In this document: positions 55,901 through 64,000 of the stretch, piece after piece
Layout of the letters: each line of letters starts with the position of its first letter
Numbering within the stretch: position 1 is the stretch's first letter
Origin: Macrostomum hystrix
Taxonomy: Eukaryota; Platyhelminthes; Macrostomidae
Assembly: GCA_950097015.1 (NCBI GenBank)
Contig: CATNEN010000041.1
Coordinates: forward strand, 2,459,501 to 2,523,500
Length of the DNA stretch: 64,000 nt
Reading direction: 5' to 3'
Notes under the pieces: generated by a model
What the model was told of the DNA's origin: nothing
Seen by the model: only the letters and a program-made list of their open reading frames with translations
Database searches by the model: none
Made by a program: the position numbers and the translations under genes

Positions 55901-58900
55901 CACTCCGGTGGCTGAGATCATCATTCTGGGCCTGCTGTTCCTGCAGCGGAGCAGCCTGAAGCGCTACGGCCTCTGGGACATCTCCAGGCAGCACACCACC
56001 GCCATGTTCTACCCCGGAGCTGAGCGGCACCGGGCCTGTGAGTCCGGCCCGTCCTGCGGCATGGAGCCGGGTTGATTGCGGATAGGGGATTTTAGGGGAT
56101 GAGGATTTGACCGATTGAGTCAGATGGGGATTTGACCGATTGAGTCAGATGAGGATTTGAACGATTGAGTCCATTGGAGATTTGACCGATTGAGTCAGTT
56201 GGAGATTTGACCGATTGAGTCAGTTGGAGATTTGATCGATTGAGTCAGTTGGAGATTTGACCGATTGAGTCAGTTGGAGATTTGATCGATTGATTCAGTT
56301 GGAGATTTGACCGATTGAGTCAGTTGGAGATTTGATCGATTGAGTCAGATGGAGATTTGACCGATTGAGTCAGATGAGGATTTGAACGATTGAGTCCATT
56401 GGAGATTTGACCGATTGAGTCAGTTGGAGATTTGATCGATTGAGTCAGTTGGAGATTTGACCGATTGAGTCAGTTGGAGATTTGATCGATTGATTCAGTT
56501 GGAGATTTGACCGATTGAGTCAGTTGGAGATTTGATCGATTGAGTCAGATGGAGATTTGACCGATTGAGTCAGATGGAGATTTGACCGATTGAGTCAGTT
56601 GGAGATTTTACCGATTGAGTCAGATGGAGATTTGACCGATTGAGTCAGATGGAGATTTGACCGATTGAGTCAGTTGGAGATTTTACCGATTGAGTCAGAT
56701 GGAGATTTTACCGATTGAGTCAGTTGGAGATTTGACCGATTGAGTCAGATGGAGATTTGACCGATTGAGTCAGTTGGAGATTTTACCGATTGAGTCAGAT
56801 GGAGATTTTACCGATTGAGTCAGATGGAGATTTGACCTATTGAGTCAGATGGTGATTGGACCGATTGAGTCAGATGGGAATTTGATGGGATGAGTCAGTT
56901 GGGGATTTGACCGATAGAGTCAGATGGTGATTGGACCGATTGAGTCAGATGGGAATTTGATGCGATGAGTCAGTTGGGGATTTGATGGGATGAGTCAGTT
57001 GGGGATTTGATAGGATGAGTCAGTTGGGAATTTGATGGGATGAGTCAGTTGGGAATTTGATGGGATGAGTCAGTTGGGGATTTGATGGGATGAGTCAGTT
57101 GGGAATTTGATGGGATGAGTCAGTTGGGGATTTGATGGGATGAGTCAGTTGGGATGAGTCAGTTGGGGATTTGATGGGATGAGTCAGTTGGGAATTTGAT
57201 GGGATGAGTCAGTTGGGAATTTGATGGGATGAGTCAGTTGGGAATTTGATGGGATGAGTCAGTTGGGGATTTGATGGGATGAGTCAGTTGGGAATTTGAT
57301 GGGATGAGTCAGTTGGGAATTTGATGGGATGAGTCAGTTGGGGATTTGATGGGATGAGTCAGATGGTGATTGGACCGATTGAGTCAGTTGGGGATTTGAT
57401 GGGATGAGTCAGTTGGGGATTTGATGGGATGAGTCAGTTGAGAATTTGATGGGATGAGTCAGTTGGGGATTTGATGGGATGAGTCAGTTGGGAATTTGAT
57501 GGGATGAGTCAGTTGGGAATTTGATGGGATGAGTCAGTTGGGGATTTGATGGGATGAGTCAGATGGTGATTGGACCGATTGAGTCAGTTGGGGATTTGAT
57601 GGGATGAGTCAGTTGGGAATTTGATGGGATGAGTCAGTTGGGGATTTGATGGGATGAGTCAGTTGGGGATTTGATGGGATGAGTCAGTTGGGAATTTGAT
57701 GGGATGAGTCAGTTGGGGATTTGATGGGATGAGTCAGTTGGGGATTTGACCGATGTAGAATACGGAGTCATTTGAGTCTATTTCATCTGCTTGAGCCGCA
57801 GCGCCAACCCGTCATTCACGCCGCAGCTCAAGAAACCCGCGGCAGCGTCGGCGGCGGCGCTGCCGAGCCTTCAACGATGTCCAAGGAGGGGGCCGGGAGT
57901 GGCGGCAACTCAGCCAAGGCCCCGGTGGCGGTGCCTGACCCTGACATTGCCCACGGCGGCGTTCGCTATCGGCGCTACCGACCTACAACTGCTCCTGCAC
58001 CGCCGTCTCCATCGCAGTCGCCGTCGGCCCTGCCATCGCCGCTGGCGCCGGAGCTGATTGACGCCGATGTCATCGACGGCATCGGATCGGAGGATGACGA
58101 CCTGGGCCCCTCGAGGCACACGCTGGACACGGTCGCCGTTGATGAGGTGCGGCTACCTGAGCTGCTGGGGTGTGGGAGCTCTGCAGTCAAGAATTTGGGG
58201 CCTTGTTTAGCCTAACCTGACAGCTCATCATGGCGCGATAGATTGCCAGGGGTGTGGTTGAATTAGTTTAAGTAGTCCAGACTGTCATTTGGTTCAGACT
58301 GTCAGGTGGTGCAGACTGTCAGGTGTTGCAGACTGTCAGGTGGTTCAGACTGTCAGGTGGTGCAGAATGTCAGGTGGTGCAGACTGTCAGGTGGTTCAGA
58401 CTGTCAGGTGGTTCAGACTGTCAGGTGGTGCAGAATGTCAGGTGGTGCAGACTGTCAGGTGGTTCAGACTGTCAGGTGGTGCAGACTGTCAGGTGGTTCA
58501 GACTGTCAGGTGGTTCAGACTGTCAGGTGGTTCAGACTGTCAGGTGGTTCAGACTGTCAGGTGGTTCAGACTGTCAGGTGGTTCAGACTGTCAGGTGGTT
58601 CAGACTGTCAGGTGGTTCAGACTGTCAGGTGGTGCAGACTGTCAGGTGGTGCAGACTGTCAGGTGGTGCAGACTGTCAGGTGGTGCAGACTGTCAGGTGG
58701 TTCAGGCTGTCAGGAAGTCACGCGCCTGCCCAGCTGAGCCGTGATTGGATGCCAGCCGCCAACCTCGCACTCCCACCCCATGCCATCCTCAGCGTAGCGG
58801 TCGTCGGTCCGGCGCGAAGTCCTCCTCCTGCCTGCTGAGCTGCCTCACTTGCCATCCGTTCCGCGAGTTCTTCAAGAAGATCGCCGACCCGAACATCTCC

Positions 58901-61900
58901 GTCCGCGTGGACCTGTACTCCTGGATGTTCATCAGCGAGTTCGTGTCGCTGCTCATAATCTTCTTCGGCTACACTGCTGGCTTCGCCGGGCCTGGTCGCG
59001 TTGAGAACGAGAACATCATCACCTACATCTCCAAGGAGGAGGTGTGCCACCAGCTTTCATCTGTGACCCACCAGCTCTCACCTGTGACCCACCAGCTCTC
59101 ACCTGTGACCCACCAGCTCTCACCTGTTACCTACCAGCTCTCACCCGTTACCTACCAGCTCTCACCTGTTACCTACCAGCTCTCACCCGTTACCTACCAG
59201 CTCTCACCTGTTACCTACCAGCTCTCACCCGTTACCTACCAGCTCTCACCTGTTACCTACCAGCTCTCACCTGTTACCTACCAGCTTTCACCTGTGACCC
59301 ACCAGCTCTCATCCGTGATCCACCAGCTCTCACATGTGACCCACCAGCTCTCACATGTGACCCACCTACTATCACATGTTACCTACATGCTCTCATCTGT
59401 GACCCACCAGCTCTCCCCTGTGACCCACCTGCTCTCACCTGTGACCCTTCTGCCCTTGGACTGCTGCATTATCACTCTAGGATTTCTACTGCCGCTCTCT
59501 CACATTCCCCTGGGATTCCCATTGCTACCCCCATGGATTTCATTCGATTCCCTTGGGACGGTGCCCGCAGATTCCGCTGACGCTGACGGTGACCATGTTC
59601 GTGCAGTTCGCCATGCTGCTGGTGGACCGCGGCCTATTTCTCACCCGCTCGCGCAGGGGCAAATTCTTCTTCCACCTGCTGCACGTGATTCTGCTGCACG
59701 TCTACCTGAAGTTCATCCTGCCCCATATGACGTCGTGAGTTCGATCTATGCTGTTTATTTAAATAAAAGCCTGAAGTCACGAACCAGTCTCGGAATCATT
59801 GGGGAATCTGGGATTTCAATGAGTCATTGGGGATTTTAGTGAATAAAGGGGAAATCGGAATTATCGTCTTTCGAATCCTCACCAATCCTGACAATGCTGA
59901 ACCCCCGCCGCCATCGCCACAGTCCCGAGTACGTGGCCCGCAGCTGGGTGATCAAGATGTTCTACTCATCCAAGTGCCTGTACTTCGCCCTGTCGGCCTA
60001 CCAGATCCTGTCTGGGTATCCGTCCCGCGTGCTCGGCAATTTCATCTGCATGCGGCAGAACTACCTGAACCTGTTCTCATTCAAGATCTACCTCATCATT
60101 CCGTTCCTGTTCGAGCTGCGCTCCATCATGGACTGGATGCTGACCAACACTGCGCTCAGCATCTCCCACTGGTTGCTGGTTGAGGACATCTACAGCGTCA
60201 TCTTCGTGTCCAAGTGCTGGCGCCGCGCCGAAATCGACTACCCCACCGAGCGGGCCAAGAACCGAAGCCCCTGCTACAAGTACTGCCCCGGCTTCTGGCT
60301 CATCGCCCTCATAGTGGCCTGCATCTGGGCGCCCGTGCTCTGGTTCTCCGTCATGAGCAATGTCTTCCTTGAGATCAATCACGTGACCTCCTGCACCTCG
60401 GAGCTGTCCATCGGCTCCTTCACTCCGCTGTACACCCTGCGAACCACCAGCGTCAAGGGCTTCACGCCGGAGAACCGCACTTCCATGCACGACTGCTTCG
60501 CAGAGAAGGGAGAGGTCTGGCGCACTCGAATGCCCGCACTACTACTCTTTAGTTTAGTAGCTTGAACGAGCATGCTGGTATTTTTCTAAGATTCCGGCTC
60601 ATTGGTGCTTGGAGATGCAGAGAGAAGTCACAACTGACCCTGCCCATTGTCCGCAACTCCCCCCAGTCCGTGCAGCACGCTGAGTACTAAGAAAGTTTGA
60701 GCTGGCGCGCCTTTCACCAGGTAAAACCAGCCTTAGCGAATGCCTGATCAGCTGTGGCTTTGCCCTTAGCAGCCTTAGCCAATGCCTGATCAGCTGTGGC
60801 TTTGCCCTTAGCAGCCTTAGCCAATGCCTGATCAGCTGTGGCTTTGCCCTTAGCAGCCTTAGCCAATGCCTGATCAGCTGTGGCTTTGCCCTTAGCCAAT
60901 GCCTGATCAGCTGTGGCTTTGCCCTTAGCCAATGCCTGATCAGCTGTGGCTTTGCCCTTAGCAGCCTTAGCCAATGCCTGATCAGCTGTGGCTTTGCCCT
61001 TAGCCAATGCCTGATCAGCTGTGGCTTTGCCCTTAGCAGCCTTAGCCAATGCCTGATCAGCTGTGGCTTTGCCCTTAGCCTTAGCCAATGCCTGATCAGC
61101 TGTGGCTTTGCCCTTAGCCAATGCCTGATCAGCTGTGGCTTTGCCCATAGCAGCCTTAGCCAATGCCTGATCAGCTGTGGCTTTGCCCATAGCAGCCTTA
61201 GCCAATGCCTGATCAGCTGTTGCTTTGCCCTTAGCCATTGCCTGGCAATCAATCGGATGGCACTGCTCAGCCTCTGCGTGCTCGAAACTACACGAGACCT
61301 TATGATTAAAATATGAATAATAACTAATGCTCGAAGTATTCACACCAGCATTACACAAGATTAGCACCCAGATTGCTTTGACTCATTGCGATATCTGCGT
61401 TTTAGTAGATCATCACCAAATCAATGAATCCGTTTTGTGTACTTAGCTTTGTATTATTTAATTCACATTCTTATATTCAATGTGCCGCTTATTCCCTAAC
61501 CTGAATCTAGCGAATAAGTTATAGATTGCCGCTCAAAAATAGTTGAGATTCGGCGGATTCCTATTGAGATTGAGCGGTTTCCTATAGAGATTCGGCGGAT
61601 TCCAATTAAGATTGAGCTGTTTCCTATTGAGATTTAGCAGGTTCCTTTATAGGTTCAGCAGATTCCTATAGAGATTCGGCGGATTCCTATTGAGATTGAG
61701 CGGTTTCCTATAGAGATTCGGTGGATTCCAATTAAGATTGAGCTGTTTCTTATTGAGATTTAGCAGATTCCTTTATAGGTTCAGCAGATTCTTTTTGAGA
61801 TTAAGCGGATTCTAATACAGATTTCTTTTTAAAGATTTAGCAGATTCCTTTAGAGATTAAGCAGATTCCTTTATAGGTTCAGCAGATTCCTGTTGAGATT

Positions 61901-64000
61901 AAGCGGATTTCAATACAGATTCCTTTTTAGAGATTAAGCAGATTCCTTTAGAGATTAAGCAGATTCCAATACGGCTCGTAAATATTTAGCAGATTCCTTT
62001 ATAGATTTAGCAGATTCCTTTGTAGATTTAGCAGATTCCTTTAGAGATTTAGCAGATTCCTTTGTAGATTTAGCAGATTCCTTTAGATATAGCAGATTCC
62101 TTTGTAGATTTAGCAGATTCCTTTGTAGATTTAGCAGATTCCTTTATTGATTGAATTTGCTGATTGAATTGATTGGATCAATTGATTGAATTGATTGAAT
62201 CTCACTGCTCTTGAACGGTTTCCTGTAAATTCTGTGTAGACTCTCTGCAGGGATTGGAAGGGATCTGCAGGGATCTGCAGGGATCTCTGCACTACACCGG
62301 CAACTAACCATATGGGCATTCTAATTAATTAACACAAAGAGCATACTATAACTGATTATTATAGGCGTACAGAATTGTAGGAGGCCACTTGAATTTCTCC
62401 CTGACTGTCTGATCCGCGCGGATCCCCGCCCCGCAGGAGACGAGGAAGCGGATCGGCCACCTGCTGCAGTCCACCACGGCCTACATCGTGGAGTTCGACG
62501 GCATGTCCAGCGTGCTGTGGACCATCACGCCGCCCTCCCGCCGCGCCCTCAGCAAGGAGCTGCGCAACAACCGCAGTACGGTGCGCCTGTTCTTCAAGCT
62601 CGAGTGCCTCCGCTCCAAGGACGGAGGAGTGTCCAGGAAGAAGGTATTCGACAGGGAGCTGGGCTTCGGCACCCCGGTGCGGGAGAGCCTCATCCGCGTG
62701 CTCAACAACTCGGCCGCCAACGCGTCCGTCACCTTCAACCAGATCGGCGATCGCTTCCTGCTGCTCAGCAGCGACCCGGCCGGCGGCATGGAACCGCTGA
62801 GTAACAGCCTGCCCAATGAGAAGCTCAACATCAGCAAGATTGACATTCAGGTGAGTGACAGGTGCTCAGGGGTCAGGAGCCCCCACCCTGCGAAACAGTG
62901 ACAGCCCCATTCACTAGCGGAGTCTCTCGGGCACTTCCAGGCGGACCTGCGCTCCGATGAGATGGGCGTCTCCTGGTGGGAGCTGCAGGACATCTACACC
63001 GGCAACTTCCTGTGCCCCAGCAACCGCACCGGCAGGCCGCTCACTGACAATGACATGCACAACATCCTGCGGCTCGTGTTCTTCTCGGAGCGGGCCAAGT
63101 CTGAGAACAGGCTCATTCAGGTGCGAACACTGTCGACTAATTCTTTACCCCAGATTGAGCTCCTCTTCTCCCAGATCCCCAGCTGTCATTCTCCCAGATC
63201 CCCAGCTGTCATTCTCCCAGATCCCCAGCTGTCATTCTCCCAGATCCTCAGCTGTCATCCTCCCAGATCCTTAGCTTTCATCCTCCCAGATCCTTAGATG
63301 TCATTACAGATCCTCCCAGACCCTCAGCTGTCATTCTCCCAGACCCTCAGCTGTCATTCTCCCAGATCCCCAGCTGTCATTCTCCCAGATCCCCAGCTGT
63401 CAGTCTCCCAGATCCCCAGCTGTCATTCTCCCAGATCCCCAGCTGTCATTCTCCCAGATCCCCAGCTGTCATTCTCCCAGATCCCCAGCTGTCATTCTCC
63501 CAGATCCCCAGCTGTCAGTCTCCCAGATCCCCAGCTGTCATTCTCCCAGATCCCCAGCTGTCATTCTCCCAGATCCCCAGCTGTTATTCTCCCAGATCCC
63601 CAGCTGTCATTCTCCCAGATCCCCAGCTGTCATTCTCCCAGATCCCCAGCTGTCATTCTCCCAGATCCCCAGCTGTCATTGCAGATCCTCCCATATCCCC
63701 ATGAGTTAATAATTCTTCCCTCCGCCGCTGTGCAGGCCATCCAGCGAGTTGGCATGTACGGTATCCTGTCGGTGTTCGTGATCTCCATCGCCCGTGTGCT
63801 CCGTGCGGGCATCATTCCCCGGCACTACCTGGTGATGTACGTGGACATGCCGCACGTGGACCGCATCCTGTCGCTGCTGCACGACATCTACCTGGTGCGC
63901 GAGTCCGAGGAGCTGGAGCTGGAGGAGGAGCTGTTCGCCAAACTGCTCTACCTGTTCCGCTCGCCCTCTATGCTCATCCGCTATACTCAGACACCTGAGT
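36417..64000 (+). CDS. PIEZO: Piezo mechanosensitive ion channel (3' end off the window)
   Basis: Twenty-eight exons join in consistent phase: 36417-36480, 36571-36654, 36926-37045, 37349-37847, 39380-39548, 41113-41172, 41843-41917, 43438-43476, 44288-44986, 45326-45649, 46184-46332, 47143-47540, 48322-48372, 49512-49678, 49787-49960, 50824-51517, 51988-52141, 52216-52601, 53313-53578, 54226-54825, 54927-56037, 57827-58146, 58793-59041, 59571-59734, 59923-60514, 62437-62850, 62941-63120 and 63736 to the edge. They give 2822 residues before the edge, in the family's range. Piezo forms a trimeric plasma-membrane cation channel gated by membrane tension. Diagnostic pieces: the N-terminus LCKGLIQISLFF; many blade helices; KRYGLWDIS; the anchor/outer-helix region VARSWVIKMFYSSKCLYF; the extracellular cap; the pore helix GMYGILSVFVISIARVLRAG; and the C-terminal VDRIL, LVRESEELELEEELFAKLLY. 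Exons 7 and 8 are the least certain. Confidence 0.96.
36663..36895. repeat. about 35-bp minisatellite in Piezo intron 2
   Basis: About six degenerate copies of a unit with GAGTACACAGTGAGACCATT, starting next to the GC donor. Confidence 0.85.
37897..38975. repeat. 24-bp minisatellite in Piezo intron 4
   Basis: About 45 copies of a unit containing AATGACCATAAGAATGAGCA. A long block (about 310 bp) is duplicated within it, marked by the rare AATATGAATAAGCAGG variant at about 38215 and 38600. Being 3n and stop-free, it is open on both strands (about 400 codons), which I treat as an artefact. Confidence 0.95.
39010..39330. repeat. degenerate repeat in Piezo intron 4
   Basis: Loosely repeated AATGGCTTGATGAATGACCA elements at intervals of about 20-24 bp, running to near the exon 5 acceptor. 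An old, decayed array. Confidence 0.7.
39930..40185. repeat. 32-bp minisatellite in Piezo intron 5
   Basis: About eight copies of a unit containing TGCAGATATTAACTGATCCC. Confidence 0.92.
40455..40972. repeat. 34-bp minisatellite with AP-1 sites, Piezo intron 5
   Basis: Fifteen copies of a unit containing GATGTCAGTGAGTCAGAGAC. Each includes TGAGTCA, the AP-1/TRE consensus. Confidence 0.95.
41113..43476 (+). CDS. PIEZO: Piezo exons 6-8: three small phase-0 cassette exons
   Basis: Exons of 60, 75 and 39 nt (41113-41172, 41843-41917, 43438-43476), all phase 0 at both ends, so any subset can be skipped without a frame change. They encode YKSILTVDIPHGDFSASEPM, a His/Pro-rich stretch and LCRRVQARARKHS, a polar loop between blade helices. 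Exon 6 has good sites, exon 8 has strong sites (TTGCAG, TCC|GTGAGT), exon 7 has a weak donor (GAG|GTCTGT). The loop is not conserved in Piezo, so homology cannot confirm them. Confidence 0.6.
41418..41806. repeat. 31-bp minisatellite in Piezo intron 6
   Basis: About 13 copies of a unit containing CACTCTCATTGACACATTGA, with local subfamilies (TCTTATTGACAAATTGA). Confidence 0.93.
42185..42835. repeat. 29/30-bp minisatellite in Piezo intron 7
   Basis: About 22 copies of a unit containing CCAACCCAAAACTCCCCACT followed by a T run of 5 or 6. Indels in the T run make alternating 29- and 30-bp units. Confidence 0.95.
43790..43955. repeat. (CTGT)n tetranucleotide array in Piezo intron 8
   Basis: About 41 tetramers with a few CTGC variants. 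It is the same motif as the (CAGA)n array at 5462-5554. Confidence 0.97.
44288..45649 (+). CDS. PIEZO: Piezo exons 9-10
   Basis: Residues 371-711. Exon 9 opens CLIDAPFPILTE, then has an insertion of about 80 residues rich in Ala, Pro and Ser (SDAASDIAAEFSAAA, a run of ten Pro), then returns to blade helices (ILTLVSMMAWSVTYVSF). Exon 10 contains VMSKYSLIICCTFWVLM. The intron between them is 339 nt, in frame and stop-free. Confidence 0.93.
45012..45320. repeat. 23-bp minisatellite filling Piezo intron 9
   Basis: About 13 copies of a unit containing CTGTCTACCATGGCTCTACC, running from 25 nt after the donor to the exon 10 acceptor, whose pyrimidine tract is the last partial unit. Confidence 0.95.
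45690..46077. repeat. 24-bp minisatellite in Piezo intron 10
   Basis: About 16 copies of a unit with GAAGTCGGAGGGGTAGCCAA. Confidence 0.93.
46184..49960 (+). CDS. PIEZO: Piezo exons 11-15
   Basis: Residues about 712-1024. Exon 11 has YSFWRRQLIFCFWGIMLYSM and the YAYQF motif. Exon 12 carries KEIGIEKYETPQLFLNLLFP and then an acidic/Gly/Ala loop. Exon 13 is a 51-nt exon symmetric in phase 1, hence skippable. Exons 14-15 have WRFLEVHWHKAV and LILGKMIYQLGLV. Phases 2, 1, 1 and 0 all match. Confidence 0.92.
46372..47092. repeat. 29-bp minisatellite with NF-Y boxes, Piezo intron 11
   Basis: About 25 units; 24 contain GATTGG in the context CTGATTGGTT, the reverse complement of the CCAAT box consensus. 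Two alternating subtypes (TTTGCCCCAGAGGCC and TATGCCCCAGAGCCC). Confidence 0.95.
47590..48280. repeat. 33-bp minisatellite in Piezo intron 12
   Basis: About 21 copies of a unit with AGTATCTAAACTGTACAAGT. Antisense it stays open (11-residue units), an artefact of the 3n length. Confidence 0.95.
48862..49300. repeat. 20-bp minisatellite in Piezo intron 13
   Basis: About 22 copies of TTGGAATCCGCTTAGAGATC, with decayed relatives to 49440. Confidence 0.95.
49990..50745. repeat. 43-bp minisatellite in Piezo intron 15
   Basis: About 17 copies of a unit with CTGCAGCTGGAAACACCCTC. The PstI/PvuII-like CTGCAGCTG palindrome and E-box CAGCTG recur in most units. Confidence 0.93.
50824..52601 (+). CDS. 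PIEZO: Piezo exons 16-18
   Basis: Residues 1025-1435. Exon 16 has a long extracellular-type segment with N-glycosylation motif NAT, then MAIVVCLAFQHIISLHQRKY and HWMFLPAYNAPP. Exon 17 starts ADYFLLVLVACQHRVF, the conserved (I)ADFLLLL-type element. Exon 18 has FSWIFWACPFLLLILGF. Phases 1, 2 and 1. Confidence 0.94.
51833..51922. repeat. 45-bp tandem duplication in Piezo intron 16
   Basis: Two adjacent copies of a segment with TCTTATCTGGCTCACTGTGC; a nascent array compared with its neighbours. Confidence 0.9.
52630..53195. repeat. 20/23-bp minisatellite in Piezo intron 18
   Basis: About 25 copies of TTGGGATCTGCTGTGGG-type units (with or without GGTTTCA), open in all + frames. Confidence 0.95.
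53313..58146 (+). CDS. PIEZO: Piezo exons 19-22
   Basis: Residues 1436-2201. Exon 19 (VMDMVCFIFMIVQKRVFLTT, then a Lys/Arg/Glu-rich helix) matches the family's beam region. Exon 20 starts AIRSGTRDLFYTVDADG and then diverges into a low-complexity acidic/Ala loop. Exon 21 resumes at TWSLVWFVVSALGRNLLALL and holds the KRFWLSAIAYTML and KRYGLWDIS motifs. Exon 22 is a non-conserved loop rich in Pro, Ser and Asp. Its donor GAG|GTGCGG at 58146 is chosen because it alone gives phase 0. Confidence 0.9.
53605..54050. repeat. 14/16-bp minisatellite in Piezo intron 19
   Basis: About 29 copies of CATCTCTCCCGTGTCT-type pyrimidine-rich units. Confidence 0.93.
56085..57755. repeat. 26-bp minisatellite with AP-1 sites, Piezo intron 21
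   Basis: The largest intronic array, about 64 units. Two subfamilies: GATTTGACCGATTGAGTCAG in the first half and TTGATGGGATGAGTCAGTTG in the second. About 61 exact TGAGTCA motifs by hand count. Confidence 0.96.
58275..58710. repeat. 17-bp minisatellite in Piezo intron 22
   Basis: About 26 copies of TTCAGACTGTCAGGTGG. A 17-bp stop-free unit keeps all three + frames open; each unit has a donor-like CAG|GTGG. Confidence 0.96.
58793..60514 (+). CDS. PIEZO: Piezo exons 23-25: late blade and anchor/outer helix region
   Basis: Residues 2202-2536. Exon 23: HPFREFFKKIADPN and FISEFVSLLIIFFGYTA. Exon 24: VTMFVQFAMLLVDRGLFLTR. Exon 25: SWVIKMFYSSKCLYFALSAY, the GYPSRVLGNF anchor motif, ELRSIMDWMLTNTALSISHW, then the outer helix (WLIALIVACIWAPVLWFSVM) and the first part of the cap. 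The exon 25 donor is GAG|GTCTGG, weak, but it is the only one placing the cap start in register. Confidence 0.94.
59045..59445. repeat. 21-bp minisatellite starting at the Piezo intron 23 donor
   Basis: About 19 copies of CACCAGCTCTCACCTGTGAC-type units. The first unit begins at the intron's own first nucleotides (GTGTGCCACCAGC). Confidence 0.95.
60730..61245. repeat. 33/42-bp minisatellite in Piezo intron 25
   Basis: About 15 copies of a unit with AATGCCTGATCAGCTGTGGC, with or without the 9-bp GCAGCCTTA extension. On - it reads as repeats of KGKATADQALAKAA. Confidence 0.95.
61550..62155. repeat. degenerate 21-bp repeat in Piezo intron 25
   Basis: About 28 diverged copies of TTTAGCAGATTCCTTTGTAG-type units; older than the neighbouring array. 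Confidence 0.85.
62437..64000 (+). CDS. PIEZO: Piezo exons 26-28: cap, pore helix and C-terminal domain
   Basis: Residues 2537-2822+. Exon 26 continues the extracellular cap (YIVEFDGMSSVLWTITPPSR) with glycosylation-type NNS/NAS sites. Exon 27 completes it (GVSWWELQDIYTGNFLCPSN). Exon 28 starts at 63736 with the pore-lining inner helix and the cytosolic VDRIL...LEEELFAKLLYLFRSPSM; only a short tail and the stop lie beyond 64000. Confidence 0.96.
63165..63690. repeat. 23-bp minisatellite in Piezo intron 27
   Basis: About 23 copies of CCCCAGCTGTCATTCTCCCA-type units. Each has a pyrimidine tract plus CAG, resembling a 3' splice site. Confidence 0.95.

Noticed and set aside
57772-58215. Piezo exon 22 ending further right, at CTGGG|GTGTGG
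   Set aside because: That donor gives phase 2, while exon 23 needs phase 0; GAG|GTGCGG at 58146 fits.

Overview
The window is nuclear DNA from an invertebrate animal. It has spliced genes with GT-AG introns, GC-rich coding exons inside AT-rich intergenic DNA, metazoan gene families (Piezo, SERBP1/HABP4, fibrinogen-related, ankyrin, MAP/tau-like) and a remarkable density of minisatellites. That mix, together with splice acceptors lying 1-4 nt upstream of two start codons (as expected for spliced-leader trans-splicing), fits a free-living flatworm such as a macrostomid. This assignment is an inference and was not tested by any search.

Left part (1-19,800). A MAP2/MAP4/tau-like gene enters from the left edge on + (245-3217). 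A secreted PAN plus fibrinogen-domain protein follows on - (7320-4991, four exons). Next are a small coiled-coil gene on + (about 9654-10930) and an intron-free ankyrin-repeat gene on + (11207-14281) built from thirteen 71-residue units. Between them lie arrays with unit sizes of 12-26 bp and a 1.77-kb array of a 56-bp satellite (16301-18066).

Middle (19,800-36,400). A SERBP1/HABP4-like RNA/ribosome-binding protein is on - (25976-19809, three coding exons). Its 4.4-kb intron holds one MITE and two foldback elements. On + at 28453-31681 is the most unusual gene of the window: a signal peptide followed by nearly 1000 residues of almost pure Arg/Asn/Ser repeat, about 58% arginine, with telomere-like TTAGGG motifs embedded in six repeat units. 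A decayed Tc1/mariner-like transposon with long inverted repeats (33634-35328) carries a nested copy of the MITE.

Right part (36,400-64,000). This is one gene on +, a Piezo mechanosensitive channel. I could trace 28 phase-consistent exons encoding at least 2822 residues; the last few codons lie beyond the right edge. Most introns of more than about 300 bp carry their own private minisatellite, often starting at or within some tens of bases of the 5' splice site. One array holds about 61 AP-1 consensus sites, another 15, and a third 24 inverted CCAAT (NF-Y) boxes.

The genes do not form an operon or a shared pathway. What links the window is its genome biology: tandem-repeat growth inside introns, inside coding sequence (ankyrin and arginine-rich genes) and in intergenic DNA.
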